Assembly: GCF_017589465.1 (NCBI RefSeq) | Contig: NZ_JAELYA010000003.1 | Location: 310,001-374,000, forward strand | DNA from: Pseudomonas schmalbachii | GTDB taxonomy: Bacteria > Pseudomonadota > Gammaproteobacteria > Pseudomonadales > Pseudomonadaceae | Reading direction: 5' to 3' | Length of the DNA stretch: 64,000 nt | Shown here: one piece after another, positions 46,673 through 55,488 of the stretch | Position numbering within the stretch: the stretch's first letter is position 1 | Layout: the number at the start of each line of letters is the position of its first letter | Translations under genes and position numbers: made by a program | Notes under the pieces: model-generated | The model's input: only the letters and a program-made list of their open reading frames with translations | Told to the model about the DNA's origin: nothing | Databases searched by the model: none

Positions 46673-47823
46673 GCCCTCTCCTCTTTCTTCAGGCAGGTGC
46701 TGATCATGATCGCCGCGCCGAGTGCCGCGAGGCTGGCGATGGCGAAGGTCCAGGCCGGACCCAGGCTACTCCAGCTATAGCCGGAGTAAAGCGAACCCAG
46801 CGCGCCGCCGGTGCCGGCCAGCGCGGCGTACAGCGCCTGGCCCTGCCCCTGCTGGCGCGCCTGGAAGGTGCGCTGGACGAAGTGTATGCAGGCCGCGTGG
46901 AAGCTGCCGAAGGTCGCCGCGTGCATCAGCTGGGCGAACAGCAGCACCAGCAGATGCTCGGCCAGGCTGCCCAGCAGCAGCCAGCGCAGCGCCGCCAGCA
47001 GGAAGCTCGCCGCCAGCACCTGGCGCAGGGTGAAGCGCCCGAGCAGACGCGGCATCACCAGGAACAGGATCACCTCGGCCACCACGCCGAGCGCCCACAG
47101 CAGGCCGATCACCCCGCGGCTGTAGCCGAGCGCTTCCAGGTGCAGGGTCAGGAATGTGTAGTACGGCCCGTGGGACAGCTGCATCAGGCACACGCACAGG
47201 TAGAACGCCAGCACGCCGGGCTGCAGCAGCTGGGCGAGGAAACCACCAGCTTCCTCGGCACCCTGGCGCCAGGACGGCTGGGCGTTGGGCACCCACCAGC
47301 TGCTGGCAACGATGCCGAGCATGATCGCCAGCAGCGCCAGCGGATAGGCGTCCAGGCTCGCCAGTTCGAACAGCTTGCCGAGCCCGACCACGGTGCAGAT
47401 GAAACCGATCGAGCCCCACAGGCGGATGCGGCTGTAGGTCTCGGTACGTTGGCCGAGATGCGCCAGGGTGATCACCTCGAACTGCGGCAGCACCGCGTGC
47501 CAGAAGAACGCATGCAGGGCCATCACCATCGCCAGCCAGGCGTAGCTATGGCTGAGAAAGATGGTCGAGAAGCTCAGCGCAGTCGCCAGCGCGCCGAAGC
47601 GCACGATGGCCAGCCGCCGCCCGCTCCAGTCGCCGAGCCAGCCCCAGATGTTCGGCGCGACGCAACGCATCAGCATGGGAATCGCCACCAGCTCGCCGAT
47701 CCGCGCGCTGGAGAAGCCCAGGTGATGAAAATAAAGGGCGAGAAACGGCGCCGTCCCGCCCAGCAGGCAGAAATAGAAGAAGTAGAAGCTGGACAGGCGC
47801 CAGTAGGGCAACGCGGGCTGCAT
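46669..47823 (-). CDS. MFS transporter (3-phenylpropionate permease HcaT-like) coupled to mtnB
   Basis: 384 residues with 12 predicted membrane helices, beginning LPYWRLSSFYFFYFCLLGGTAPFLALYFHHLG, typical of the PPP/HcaT family. Its stop overlaps the mtnB start by 4 bp and it is first in the unit MFS-mtnB-mtnD. Such tight coupling suggests a transport role in methylthioribose or related sulfur-compound uptake (inference); the family name does not settle the substrate. Confidence 0.8.
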   Translation of the reverse strand: MQPALPYWRLSSFYFFYFCLLGGTAPFLALYFHHLGFSSARIGELVAIPMLMRCVAPNIWGWLGDWSGRRLAIVRFGALATALSFSTIFLSHSYAWLAMVMALHAFFWHAVLPQFEVITLAHLGQRTETYSRIRLWGSIGFICTVVGLGKLFELASLDAYPLALLAIMLGIVASSWWVPNAQPSWRQGAEEAGGFLAQLLQPGVLAFYLCVCLMQLSHGPYYTFLTLHLEALGYSRGVIGLLWALGVVAEVILFLVMPRLLGRFTLRQVLAASFLLAALRWLLLGSLAEHLLVLLFAQLMHAATFGSFHAACIHFVQRTFQARQQGQGQALYAALAGTGGALGSLYSGYSWSSLGPAWTFAIASLAALGAAIMISTCLKKEERA

Positions 47824-47834
47824 CAGATCGTCAT

Positions 47835-47914
47835 GTAGGTTGGGTTGAGGAGCAACGCGACGAAGCCCAACGCCGAGCCTCGCTGTTGGGCTTCGCTGCG
47901 CTCAGCCCAACCTA
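47835..47914. repeat. REP-like palindrome, family B
   Basis: Sixth family-B copy, between aroC and the MFS gene start. Confidence 0.85.
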
Positions 47915-47923
47915 CGACAGCAA

Positions 47924-49015
47924 TCACAATTGCGGCAGTACCGGCGTCGAGACGCTCACCCCGGCATTCTGCGCACGATGACGCAGCAGGTGGTCCAGCA
48001 GCACGATGGCCATCATCGCCTCGGCGATGGGGGTGGCGCGGATGCCGACGCAGGGGTCGTGGCGGCCCTTGGTGATCACGTCCACCGGGTTGCCGTTCAC
48101 ATCGATGGAGCGGCCTGGGGTGGTGATGCTGGAGGTCGGTTTCAGCGCCAGGTTGGCGACGATCGGCTGTCCGGAGGAAATGCCGCCGAGGATGCCGCCG
48201 GCGTTGTTCGACAGGAAGCCCTGCGGAGTCAGCTCATCACGGTGCTCGGTGCCGCGCTGGGCGACGCTGGCGAAACCGGCGCCGATTTCCACGCCCTTCA
48301 CCGCGTTGATGCTCATCAGCGCGTGGGCCAGCTCGGCGTCCAGGCGGTCGAAGATCGGCTCGCCGAGGCCCGGCGGCACGCCTTCGGCGACCACGGTGAT
48401 CTTCGCGCCGACCGAGTCCTGGTCACGGCGCAGCTGGTCCATGTAGGCCTCCAGCTCCGGCACCTTGTCCGGATCGGGGCTGAAGAAGGCGTTCTGCTCG
48501 ACGCTGTCCCAGGTCTTGAAGGGAATCTCGATGGGGCCGAGCTGGCTCATGTAGCCGCGCACCTGGATGCCCAGGGTCGCCAGGTACTTCTTGGCGATGG
48601 CGCCGGCAGCCACGCGCATGGCGGTCTCGCGCGCCGAGGAACGGCCGCCGCCACGGTAATCGCGGATGCCGTACTTGTGGTGGTAGGTGTAGTCGGCGTG
48701 GGCCGGGCGGAACAGGTCCTTGATCGCCGAGTAGTCCTTGGATTTCTGGTCGGTATTGCGGATCAGCAGGCCGATCGGCGTACCGGTGGTCTTGCCCTCG
48801 AACACCCCGGAGAGGATTTCCACCTCGTCGTCTTCCTGGCGCTGGGTGGTGTGCCGGCTGGTGCCGGGCTTGCGCCGGTCGAGGTCGCGCTGCAGGTCTT
48901 CCAGGGAAAGCTCCAGCCCCGGCGGGCAGCCGTCGACGATGGCGACCAGCGCCGGGCCATGGCTTTCGCCAGCCGTGGTGACGGTGAACAGCTTGCCGTA
49001 GGTATTGCCGGACAT
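47924..49015 (-). CDS. aroC: Chorismate synthase
   Basis: 363 residues. It forms chorismate from EPSP by FMN-dependent 1,4-elimination. It begins [33 protein letters not shown], the family signature, with further blocks [23 protein letters not shown] and [20 protein letters not shown]. The ATG at 49015 has GGAG ahead; the longer frame to 49231 is rejected. It links to DAHP synthase, pabB and folate enzymes elsewhere in the window. Confidence 0.97.
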   Translation of the reverse strand: MSGNTYGKLFTVTTAGESHGPALVAIVDGCPPGLELSLEDLQRDLDRRKPGTSRHTTQRQEDDEVEILSGVFEGKTTGTPIGLLIRNTDQKSKDYSAIKDLFRPAHADYTYHHKYGIRDYRGGGRSSARETAMRVAAGAIAKKYLATLGIQVRGYMSQLGPIEIPFKTWDSVEQNAFFSPDPDKVPELEAYMDQLRRDQDSVGAKITVVAEGVPPGLGEPIFDRLDAELAHALMSINAVKGVEIGAGFASVAQRGTEHRDELTPQGFLSNNAGGILGGISSGQPIVANLALKPTSSITTPGRSIDVNGNPVDVITKGRHDPCVGIRATPIAEAMMAIVLLDHLLRHRAQNAGVSVSTPVLPQL

Positions 49016-49185
49016 GCGAGGCTCCGTGGAAATACGTCGTTGTTCGAAGGGCCGAGCAGTATACCCGCAGCGCCCCGCCCTGCGAACCGTCGGCGGGCGC
49101 CTTGGTGGCCAGGCGGCACCCTCAAGAATGGCCGCCAGTTGCCGATAACCGTCTCGACCTCCCTCGCCAGCCCCGAGGCGCCCTG

Positions 49186-49956
49186 ATGACTCACAGCGAA
49201 ACAAGCCCTGCCGAGCAGACCGAGCAGCCACACCCGTGGGCGGACCTGGCGGCGGAACAGTTCCGCCTGCTGCGCCTGGCGCCGCTGCCTGCCGATCCGC
49301 ATACCGGCACGCGGCCGCTGCGCTTCGTCCAGTTGGGGCGGGTGGAACGTCATTCCAACGAGCAGAGCCTGCTGCGCCTGACCGTCCAGCTTCCCGGCCA
49401 GGCTCTGCGCAAGGAGCAGAACCTGCTGGAGGTCTGGGTCGACCATCGCAACAGGGAGGTGCGCTTCGGCGCCGACAGCGGCTTCTCCAGCGAACCGGCC
49501 AACCGTGGGCTGGGCCGGTTCCTGCTGGCCCAGGGGATTGGCTGGGCGCAGCAGAAATGGGCGCATTACCGGGTCGAGGGCGCGGTACTGGGGATCAAGG
49601 ACGTGTCGAGCGAAGAGGCCCGCCTGCGCCGCGACCACGTGCTGCGCGCCCAGGGTTTCGATGTCAGCTACGAGGACAACCGCCAGCTCAAGGCGCACTG
49701 CTCGGCCGGGCGGGTCAGCGAGCTGTACGACGACTGGCACAAGGAAAAGCTGCAGATCGTGTCGATGCTGGATGCGGCGGCGATGCTGGAACAGGCCGAG
49801 CACAACCTACAGGCCCAGGAAGGCGAAATCCGCCAGTTGCGCCAGCGCATCGAGACCTTCCGCCGCGACGACTCCAGCCTGCGCTTCATCATCGCTTGCC
49901 TGACGCTGTTCGCCGTGTTCCAGGCGATCCTGCTGATCTGGATCGCCACGCGCTGA
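49186..49956 (+). CDS. Uncharacterised protein with C-terminal coiled coil and membrane anchor
   Basis: 256 residues. The N-terminal domain (about 20-180) alternates strands and helices, with segments that recall an acetyltransferase fold ([21 protein letters not shown] and [17 protein letters not shown]), but no clear acetyl-CoA loop is seen. Residues 190-228 form a coiled coil rich in Gln/Glu/Arg, ending in a single membrane helix (about 234-253) with a short basic tail. This topology places the domain in the cytoplasm, tethered to the membrane. It lies between aroC (divergent) and prmB. Function unknown. Confidence 0.7.
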   Translation: MTHSETSPAEQTEQPHPWADLAAEQFRLLRLAPLPADPHTGTRPLRFVQLGRVERHSNEQSLLRLTVQLPGQALRKEQNLLEVWVDHRNREVRFGADSGFSSEPANRGLGRFLLAQGIGWAQQKWAHYRVEGAVLGIKDVSSEEARLRRDHVLRAQGFDVSYEDNRQLKAHCSAGRVSELYDDWHKEKLQIVSMLDAAAMLEQAEHNLQAQEGEIRQLRQRIETFRRDDSSLRFIIACLTLFAVFQAILLIWIATR

Positions 49957-49970
49957 CCGGTGCACGTCCC

Positions 49971-50049
49971 GTAGGTTGGTGCTGAACGCAGTGAAGCCCA
50001 ACACCCGAGCGCGGAAGTGTTGGGCTTCGCAAGCTCAGCGCCAACCTAC
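49971..50049. repeat. REP-like palindrome, family B
   Basis: Seventh family-B copy, between the convergent membrane-protein and prmB genes. Confidence 0.85.
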
Positions 50050-50052
50050 GTA

Positions 50053-50964
50053 TCACTTCACCCGCGAACGGAACAGCTCCTGATGGTGCCGGCATTGCGC
50101 CGCCGAGAGCAGGAACACGCCGTGGCCGCCGTGCGCGAATTCCAGCCAGGTGAAATCCACTTCCGGATACAGCGCCTCGACATGCACCTGGCTGTTGCCG
50201 ACCTCGACGATCAGCATGCCCTGGGCGGTCAGGTGGTCGGCCGCCTCGGCGAGCATGCGCCGCACCAGGTCCAGGCCATCGTCGCCGCAGGCTAGGCCGA
50301 GTTCCGGCTCGTGCTGGTATTCCGCCGGCATGTCGGCGAAATCCTCCGCATCCACGTAGGGCGGATTGGACACGATCAGGTCGAAGCGCTGCCCCGGCAG
50401 GCCGGTGAAACCGTCGCCCTGTACGGTGTAGACGCGCTCGCCCAGCTCATGCCGCTCGATGTTGATATTGGCCACTTCCAGCGCATCGAAGGAAAGGTCC
50501 GCCAGCACCACCTCGGCCTGCGGGAAGGCGTGGGCGCAGGCGATGCCGATGCAGCCGGAGCCGGTGCAGAGGTCGAGGACACGCGCCGGCTCGGCGGCCA
50601 GCCAGGGCTGGAAATGCTGCTGGATCAGCTCGCCGATGGGTGAGCGCGGCACCAGTACGCGCTCGTCGACCACGAACGGCATATCGCAGAACCAGGCCTC
50701 GCCAAGCAGATAGGCCGTCGGCACGCGCTCGTCGATGCGTCGAAGCAGGAGCGACATCAGGTGCTCGCGCTCGTCGTCCTCCAGGCGGCAGTCCAGATAG
50801 GCGTCGGCGATTTCCCACGGCAGATGCAGGGCGCCCAGGACCAGTTGGCGCGCCTCGTCCCAGGCATTGTCGGTGCCATGACCGAAGAACAGGCCCTCCG
50901 CATGGAAACGGCTCACGGCCCAGCGGATATGGTCACGCAGGGTCAGCAAACGGGATTCGGTCAC
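50053..50964 (-). CDS. prmB: Ribosomal protein uL3 N5-glutamine methyltransferase
   Basis: 303 residues from a GTG start (50962-50964) with GAGGA ahead, giving [15 protein letters not shown]. The S-adenosylmethionine-binding motif is [16 protein letters not shown], and the glutamine-methyltransferase N-P-P-Y motif is in [14 protein letters not shown]. It methylates ribosomal protein L3 at glutamine during large-subunit assembly. Confidence 0.93.
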   Translation of the reverse strand: MTESRLLTLRDHIRWAVSRFHAEGLFFGHGTDNAWDEARQLVLGALHLPWEIADAYLDCRLEDDEREHLMSLLLRRIDERVPTAYLLGEAWFCDMPFVVDERVLVPRSPIGELIQQHFQPWLAAEPARVLDLCTGSGCIGIACAHAFPQAEVVLADLSFDALEVANINIERHELGERVYTVQGDGFTGLPGQRFDLIVSNPPYVDAEDFADMPAEYQHEPELGLACGDDGLDLVRRMLAEAADHLTAQGMLIVEVGNSQVHVEALYPEVDFTWLEFAHGGHGVFLLSAAQCRHHQELFRSRVK

Positions 50965-51124
50965 GGCACAGGTCCTCGCAGCTCGCAAAAAGGGGCGGAT
51001 TCTAGCCGATGGCAGTCCGCATGGCTCGCCTCGCGTCAATACCACTTTGCGCATATTTAGCAAAGGTTCACAGCGCGCGCGTTACGGCCCACAATGAAGG
51101 CATCGCATCATCAGGAGTCGTGAC

Positions 51125-51721
51125 ATGCCCCAACCGCTGAGCCTGCTGCAGATCACCGGGCGCGGTTATCCGCCAGCCACCCTCCGCCAGAGCACCCTGC
51201 TGATCATCGACGCGCAGGAGGAGTATCGCAGCGGCGTCCTGGCGCTCCCTGGCCTGGAGCCGGCGGTGGCGCAGATCCGTCTGTTGCTGGAGGCGGCCCG
51301 TAACCACGGCACGCCGATCATCCACGTCCATCATCTCGGCGTGCATGGCGGCCTGCTCGATCCCCAGGGCGTTCGTGGCCAGTTCCTGCCCGAGCTGGCG
51401 CCGCTGCCCGGCGAGCCCGTGGTAGACAAGCGCATGCCCAACGCCTTCTCCGGCACCGACCTGCATGACCGCCTGCAGGCCATCGGCCGCCTGGACCTGA
51501 TCGTCTGCGGGTTCATGACCCATTCCAGCGTCAGCACCACGGTGCGCGCCGCGAAGGATTACGGCTACCGCTGCACGCTGGTGGACGCCGCCTGCGCCAC
51601 CCGCGACATCCCCACTCCGGAAGGTGGAGTGCTCTCCGCGCAGGACCTGCACCGGGCGGAACTCGCCGCGCTGGGCGACAACTTCGCCGCTGTCGTGGCC
51701 CAGGCGCAGGCCCTGGTCTAG
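51125..51721 (+). CDS. Isochorismatase-fold hydrolase with Ser in place of the catalytic Cys
   Basis: 198 residues of the cysteine-hydrolase/isochorismatase family. The catalytic Asp is in LLIIDAQEEYRS (about residue 28), and the catalytic Lys is in PVVDKRMPNAFSGTDL. At the position of the nucleophile (usual pattern G-x-x-T-x-x-C-V) the sequence reads G-F-M-T-H-S-S-V, so Cys is replaced by Ser. As in isochorismatases proper, the enzyme may therefore not use a thiol nucleophile, or the activity is altered. Substrate unknown. Divergent from prmB. Confidence 0.82.
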   Translation: MPQPLSLLQITGRGYPPATLRQSTLLIIDAQEEYRSGVLALPGLEPAVAQIRLLLEAARNHGTPIIHVHHLGVHGGLLDPQGVRGQFLPELAPLPGEPVVDKRMPNAFSGTDLHDRLQAIGRLDLIVCGFMTHSSVSTTVRAAKDYGYRCTLVDAACATRDIPTPEGGVLSAQDLHRAELAALGDNFAAVVAQAQALV

Positions 51722-51878
51722 CGCATACGCCACGCGCCGTCCGTCCCGCAGCCCGGCAGCCGGCGGCGCCAGCGATTAGGCTGTAGGGCGTGCGCGGGCA
51801 AGCGTGGCGCCCGTGGAGGGGTGGAACCCCGCCAACCCGCACCGGTCATAGCCTCGATCACCAGATGAGGAAGTCCGG

Positions 51879-52199
51879 ATGAAGTTGTCCGATAGTTTCG
51901 ATCCACGCCGCTTGCGCCCTCGCCGGCCCGGCCGCTGGCGCTGGCGCTTCGCCGCCGCCATCGCCGCGGTCATCGCCACGCTGGGCGTGCTGTGCTCGAT
52001 GGCCGGCGTCGCCGCCCTGCTCGGCCGGCAGGAAGCACTGGGCGATCTGCGCATCGAACCGGGGGCGGGTGCCGTGCTGCTGGTCGTCGGCCTGCTCACC
52101 CTCTGGCTGGGCGTGATGTTCTGGCGCGCCGCGCGGCGGCGGACGCGCAATGCGGGAGGCCTGAGCCTTTCCCCGCACCTGATGAAGAAGCGCGACTGA
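51879..52199 (+). CDS. Small two-pass membrane protein
   Basis: 106 residues: an Arg-rich N-terminus (RRLRPRRPGRWRWRF), then two membrane helices (about 25-48 and 62-84) and a basic C-terminal tail (RAARRRTRN). No known domain is recognised. The basic flanks imply both termini are cytoplasmic. It lies 157 bp after the isochorismatase-fold gene and 83 bp before smrA; conserved in pseudomonads, from memory, and of unknown function. Confidence 0.65.
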   Translation: MKLSDSFDPRRLRPRRPGRWRWRFAAAIAAVIATLGVLCSMAGVAALLGRQEALGDLRIEPGAGAVLLVVGLLTLWLGVMFWRAARRRTRNAGGLSLSPHLMKKRD

Positions 52200-52282
52200 G
52201 CGCCTTCTGCCGGGCAATCTGACAGGGATTTCCGCAATGCGCGCATGATCCGGTAAACTCGCCGGCTCTTCGCGGAGGCTTC

Positions 52283-52840
52283 ATGCAAGACGACGATTTT
52301 TCCCTGTTCAAGAACGAGATGCGCGGCGTCAAGCGCATCCTCGTGGACCAGGCCGACACCGGCAAACCCAAGGCCGACCGCCAACAGCTCAACCAGCGCC
52401 GGCAGAACGCCACGGTGCGCGTAGAGGCCATCAAGGTCGACGGCCTGTCGGACCAGTTCGTGATCGATGTCGGTGCGGAAGACGAGCTCTACTGGGCCCG
52501 CGACGGCGTGCAGGAAAGCCAGATGCGCAAGCTCAAGCAGGGCCAGATCGCCTTCGAAGGCAGTCTCGACCTGCATGGGATGACCGTCGAGAAAGCCCGG
52601 GAAACCCTCTGGGACTTCCTCGCCGAAGCCGCCAGGTTCGAAATCCGCTGCGTCCGCGTCACCCACGGCAAGGCCGCACGCCTCGATGGCAAACGTCCGC
52701 TGGTGAAGAGCCACGTCAACACCTGGCTGCGCCAGCATCCGCAGGTGCTCGGTTTCACCTCCTGCCAGCCGCGCCACGGCGGCACCGGCGCGGTCTACGT
52801 CATGCTGCGGCGGACCATGCTCGAAGGCCGCGACGAATAG
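52283..52840 (+). CDS. smrA: Smr-domain endonuclease-like protein
   Basis: 185 residues. The C-terminal Smr domain has the signatures L-D-L-H-G-M ([15 protein letters not shown]), T-H-G-K (VTHGKAARL) and G-G-T-G ([12 protein letters not shown]), which form the nuclease core of MutS2 and YdaL/SmrA proteins. The N-terminal 90 residues are charged and probably a flexible or DNA-binding arm. Likely a nicking endonuclease or RNA nuclease. GGAGG precedes the ATG. Confidence 0.9.
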   Translation: MQDDDFSLFKNEMRGVKRILVDQADTGKPKADRQQLNQRRQNATVRVEAIKVDGLSDQFVIDVGAEDELYWARDGVQESQMRKLKQGQIAFEGSLDLHGMTVEKARETLWDFLAEAARFEIRCVRVTHGKAARLDGKRPLVKSHVNTWLRQHPQVLGFTSCQPRHGGTGAVYVMLRRTMLEGRDE

Positions 52841-52917
52841 CCGCCCCTTGTCACCGCGTCCTGTGCGCCCTACCCTGCGCCTCTGCGCCCTTATCACGAA
52901 TGCCAACAGGTAGCTCC

Positions 52918-53463
52918 ATGTCCCTGGAACAACACTATTCGGCGATCCTCAGCCAGCTCGGCGAGGACGTCACCCGCGAAGGTCTCGTCGACACGCCCAA
53001 GCGTGCCGCGAAGGCCATGCAGTACCTCTGCCGCGGCTACCAGCAGACGCTGGAAGAAATCGTCAACGGCGCGCTGTTCAGTTCCGACAACAGCGAAATG
53101 GTGCTGGTCAAGGACATCGAACTGTATTCGCTGTGCGAGCACCATCTGCTGCCCTTCATCGGCAAGGCCCACGTCGCCTATATCCCGAACGGCAAGGTGC
53201 TCGGCCTGTCGAAGGTGGCGCGCATCGTCGACATGTTCGCCCGCCGCCTGCAGATCCAGGAAAACATGTCGCGGCAGATCGCCGAGGCCGTGCAGCAGGT
53301 CACCGGCGCGCTGGGCGTCGCCGTGGTGATCGAGGCCAAGCACATGTGCATGATGATGCGCGGCGTGGAGAAGCAGAACTCGTCGATGGTCACCTCGGTG
53401 ATGCTCGGCGAATTCCGCGACAACTCCGCCACCCGCAGCGAGTTCCTCAGCCTGATCCGCTGA
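52918..53463 (+). CDS. folE: GTP cyclohydrolase I
   Basis: 181 residues of the FolE family. The zinc ligands are in [27 protein letters not shown] (C-E-H-H) and a second Cys in [26 protein letters not shown]. It converts GTP to 7,8-dihydroneopterin triphosphate for folate (or pterin) synthesis. Pseudomonads often carry more than one folE paralog; which one this is was not determined. The ATG at 52918 gives the conserved [11 protein letters not shown] start. Strong terminator follows. Confidence 0.95.
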   Translation: MSLEQHYSAILSQLGEDVTREGLVDTPKRAAKAMQYLCRGYQQTLEEIVNGALFSSDNSEMVLVKDIELYSLCEHHLLPFIGKAHVAYIPNGKVLGLSKVARIVDMFARRLQIQENMSRQIAEAVQQVTGALGVAVVIEAKHMCMMMRGVEKQNSSMVTSVMLGEFRDNSATRSEFLSLIR

Positions 53464-53474
53464 ATCGCGCGCAA

Positions 53475-53506
53475 AAGAAAACCGGCCCCTCGAGGCCGGT
53501 TTTTTC
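53475..53506 (+). terminator. Rho-independent terminator of folE
   Basis: AAAACCGGCC / GGCCGGTTTT stem with loop CCTCGA, followed by a run of T. Part of a tandemly repeated block (53480-53755). Confidence 0.85.
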
Positions 53507-53755
53507 ATGCGCGGAGTGTAGCGCCATAGGGCGGGTGAAACCCGCCATCAATGCCTCCGGATTGGCGGGTTGCACCCGCCCTACCTGCCGAATCGGATGC
53601 AAGGAAAACCGGCGGTGGAGGCCGGTTTTTCATGCGCGGAGTGTAGCGCCGTAGGGCGGGTGAAACCCGCCATCAATGCCTCCGGACTGGCGGGTTGCAC
53701 CCGCCCTACCTGTCGAATCGCATGCAAGGAAAACCGGCGGTGGGGCCGGTTTTTC
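53480..53755. repeat. Tandem terminator-plus-palindrome repeat, about 126 bp period
   Basis: A unit of GGCCGGTTTTTCATGCGCGG…, then a family-A palindrome, then GGAAAACCGGCGGTGG occurs twice in a row with only a few differences (units starting near 53494 and 53620), and the terminator part is present a third time at 53733-53755. The two palindromes (53526-53584 and 53651-53709) are copies four and five of family A. The whole block lies between the convergent folE and Cache-domain genes. Confidence 0.85.
53733..53755 (-). terminator. Terminator of the Cache-domain gene
   Basis: ACCGGC…GCCGGT stem read on the minus strand, followed by TTTTCC, 12 bp after the stop at 53767. Confidence 0.6.
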
Positions 53756-53766
53756 ATCCGTGGCGA

Positions 53767-54612
53767 TCAGCGCGTGTAGTAGCCGACGGCGACCAGGTAG
53801 TCGCCTGACTTGCGCAGGAAGGTGTGCTTGGACTCGACCTTCTCGGTCACCGGGTTGCGCCACTGGTAGTCGTAGGTGCCCTCGCCCTTGCTCTTCGCCA
53901 GCTCCAGCATGTCGCGCCCTACCGGCTTGCCGGCGGGGTCCTTGACGTTGTTGAAGTCGGTCCCGACCATCCGCGTATTGAAGCCGTGGGCGACGTACTT
54001 CGAGGTGTTCAGGTCGATCACGAAGGCGTACAGGTCGTCCTCGATGAAGGCCTTGTCCAGGTCGTTGATGCGCTTGAAGGTCGCCTGCGGGTCCTTGGCG
54101 ACTTCCGCCACGGTCTTCTCCAGCAGGGCCTGCGCCTGCGCCGGCTCGGCACGCGGGATGTAATAGCCGACGGCGAAGATGCGATCGTCGACGCGCTGGT
54201 AATAGGTGTGCTTGCGCTCCACACGGCCATCGGACCAGTTCTTCCAGCGGTAGTCCGCCTCTTCTATCTTGCCGCTTTCCGACTGTTTCAGGGCTTTCTG
54301 GAAGTCGTCACGCAGCGTCGGATCGAGGGACGGCAGGATATTGCGGCCGATCAGCATCACCGACGGGCCGCCGCTGGCAAGCATCACGCCGTCATTGTTC
54401 AGCACGTAGACATACAGTTCGCCGTCGATGAACTCCCCCTGGCGACTGAAAGCGGCGAATGACTTGTCGCCTTCCTGCTTGTAGTACGCCACGGCCTTCT
54501 CCAGCAGTTGCCGGGCCCGCTGCGCCTGCGCCTCGTCGGCATTGGCCACCATCGCGCCGGCAGCCGACAGACAGGCTGCGAACAGAACCAGAACGCGCGC
54601 CAGATATTTCAT
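53767..54612 (-). CDS. Periplasmic double-Cache-domain protein
   Basis: 281 residues with a signal peptide (hydrophobic residues 4-20, cleavage near ANA-DE) and two tandem single-Cache domains. Each ends in a similar VGYY strand pair (RIFAVGYYIPRAE and DYLVAVGYYTR), preceded by K-x(1-5)-E-x-K-H-T and W-K/R-N-motifs. Cache domains bind small carboxylates, amino acids or amines. There is no membrane or output domain, so it may act as a soluble ligand-binding component. The ATG at 54612 follows a GGGGGG run. Downstream of, and co-directional with, the hemerythrin gene. Confidence 0.82.
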   Translation of the reverse strand: MKYLARVLVLFAACLSAAGAMVANADEAQAQRARQLLEKAVAYYKQEGDKSFAAFSRQGEFIDGELYVYVLNNDGVMLASGGPSVMLIGRNILPSLDPTLRDDFQKALKQSESGKIEEADYRWKNWSDGRVERKHTYYQRVDDRIFAVGYYIPRAEPAQAQALLEKTVAEVAKDPQATFKRINDLDKAFIEDDLYAFVIDLNTSKYVAHGFNTRMVGTDFNNVKDPAGKPVGRDMLELAKSKGEGTYDYQWRNPVTEKVESKHTFLRKSGDYLVAVGYYTR

Positions 54613-54634
54613 CGGCGAATTCCCCCCATGGTTA

Positions 54635-54690
54635 TTTGGTTGTCGAATGAGCATAGATAGCGATGCTCATTTTCGCGCATATCAACCAAA
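54635..54690. repeat. Nested inverted repeat between the hemerythrin and Cache-domain genes
   Basis: Inner arms AATGAGCAT / ATGCTCATT around 8 bases, and outer arms TTTGGTTG / CAACCAAA at 54635-54642 and 54683-54690, the latter overlapping the hemerythrin stop. It can fold into a long hairpin and may terminate the hemerythrin transcript or act as an operator for the Cache gene. Confidence 0.5.
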
Positions 54691-55137
54691 GAATCTCTTC
54701 ATCGAGCGCGACAGCCAGCCGCCGTGGTCGCTGGTCAGCTCATGCATGCTCGCCTTCACCGAGTCGACGTAGTTCGAGTCATCGTTGCGGATATGGTTGA
54801 ACAGCCAGCGCCCGAGCAACCCCTTGAGTTCCTCGGCGACATCCTCGCCGGCCTCGAAGCGCAGCCGGTATTCGGAAACGCGCTTGATGAACAGTTCATG
54901 GACCTTCTTGTGTGCCCGGGTGAACTGGTAGCCGGCGTCCTCCATCAGGGTTTCCTCGAAGGCGAAGTGCGACAGGGTGTAGTCCACCAGCTCCTCGATG
55001 ACCTCGCCGAGTTCCCGTCGATCATGGGTCGCCTGGGCGTGATGCAGGTGGTTGATCATCTCGACGATGCGCTTGTGCTGGTTGTCGATTACCTGGATCC
55101 CGGTATTCAGATCTTCCTGCCAAACCAGATAAGACAT
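54682..55137 (-). CDS. mhr: Bacteriohemerythrin (microoxic hemerythrin)
   Basis: 151 residues, a single hemerythrin four-helix bundle. Di-iron ligands are in [21 protein letters not shown] (His), [16 protein letters not shown] (His, Glu) and [10 protein letters not shown] (two His), plus a C-terminal H-I-R-N-D-D (His, Asp). The bound di-iron centre carries O2 reversibly. In P. aeruginosa the homolog (PA1673, Mhr; from memory) is Anr-regulated and supports fitness at low oxygen. A perfect Anr box lies upstream here. ATG at 55137 chosen for the conserved [14 protein letters not shown] start. Confidence 0.93.
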   Translation of the reverse strand: MSYLVWQEDLNTGIQVIDNQHKRIVEMINHLHHAQATHDRRELGEVIEELVDYTLSHFAFEETLMEDAGYQFTRAHKKVHELFIKRVSEYRLRFEAGEDVAEELKGLLGRWLFNHIRNDDSNYVDSVKASMHELTSDHGGWLSRSMKRFFG

Positions 55138-55243
55138 TTCCCTCTCCTTGCCGACTGATGACGCTGCCAGCGGGTACCCGGCGCGTGGGACGCGGAGCCG
55201 CATGGCAGGGCGCAGAGCTTAGGAGTGGCGGGCATCCGGCATT

Positions 55244-55257
55244 TTGATGCCGATCAA
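55244..55257 (-). promoter_or_regulatory. Perfect Anr (FNR-type) box of the hemerythrin promoter
   Basis: TTGATGCCGATCAA matches TTGAT-N4-ATCAA exactly. A TAAGCT (55216-55221, minus strand) is placed as a -10 so that the box centre would fall at about -41.5, the class II activator position. The transcript would start near 55209, about 70 nt before the ATG. Confidence 0.8.
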
Positions 55258-55370
55258 ACCGATCCGGTAGGACAATTCCGATAGCAAGGATTCGGCCGAA
55301 GGAGCTTCCACAAGCGGAATGCAGAGAGCCCGCGAAAATAGCGGGCCCTCCTACAGGAAACTACGAGGCT

Positions 55371-55486
55371 TCAGCCACGCATGCCGACATGCCGGGGATG
55401 GCTGGCGACGCGCGCGAGCCAGGCATCGATCGCCGGATAGCCGGACAGATAGAAACCGCCCTCGTGGGCCACATGCTGCACAGCCG
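55371..55486 (-). pseudogene. Remnant of a glutathione S-transferase gene (C-terminal end only)
   Basis: Reading the minus strand downstream of the aminotransferase gene gives about 37 residues ending HVAHEGGFYLSGYPAIDAW and then LARVASHPRHVGMRG-stop. This matches the typical C-terminal helix end of glutathione S-transferases (VAHEGGF…AWLxRVxxxPxHV). No start or N-terminal thioredoxin domain exists; the frame enters directly from the aminotransferase stop region in another phase. In P. aeruginosa a full GST gene lies next to the same aminotransferase (from memory), so this is probably a deletion scar. Confidence 0.7.
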
Positions 55487-55488
55487 GA

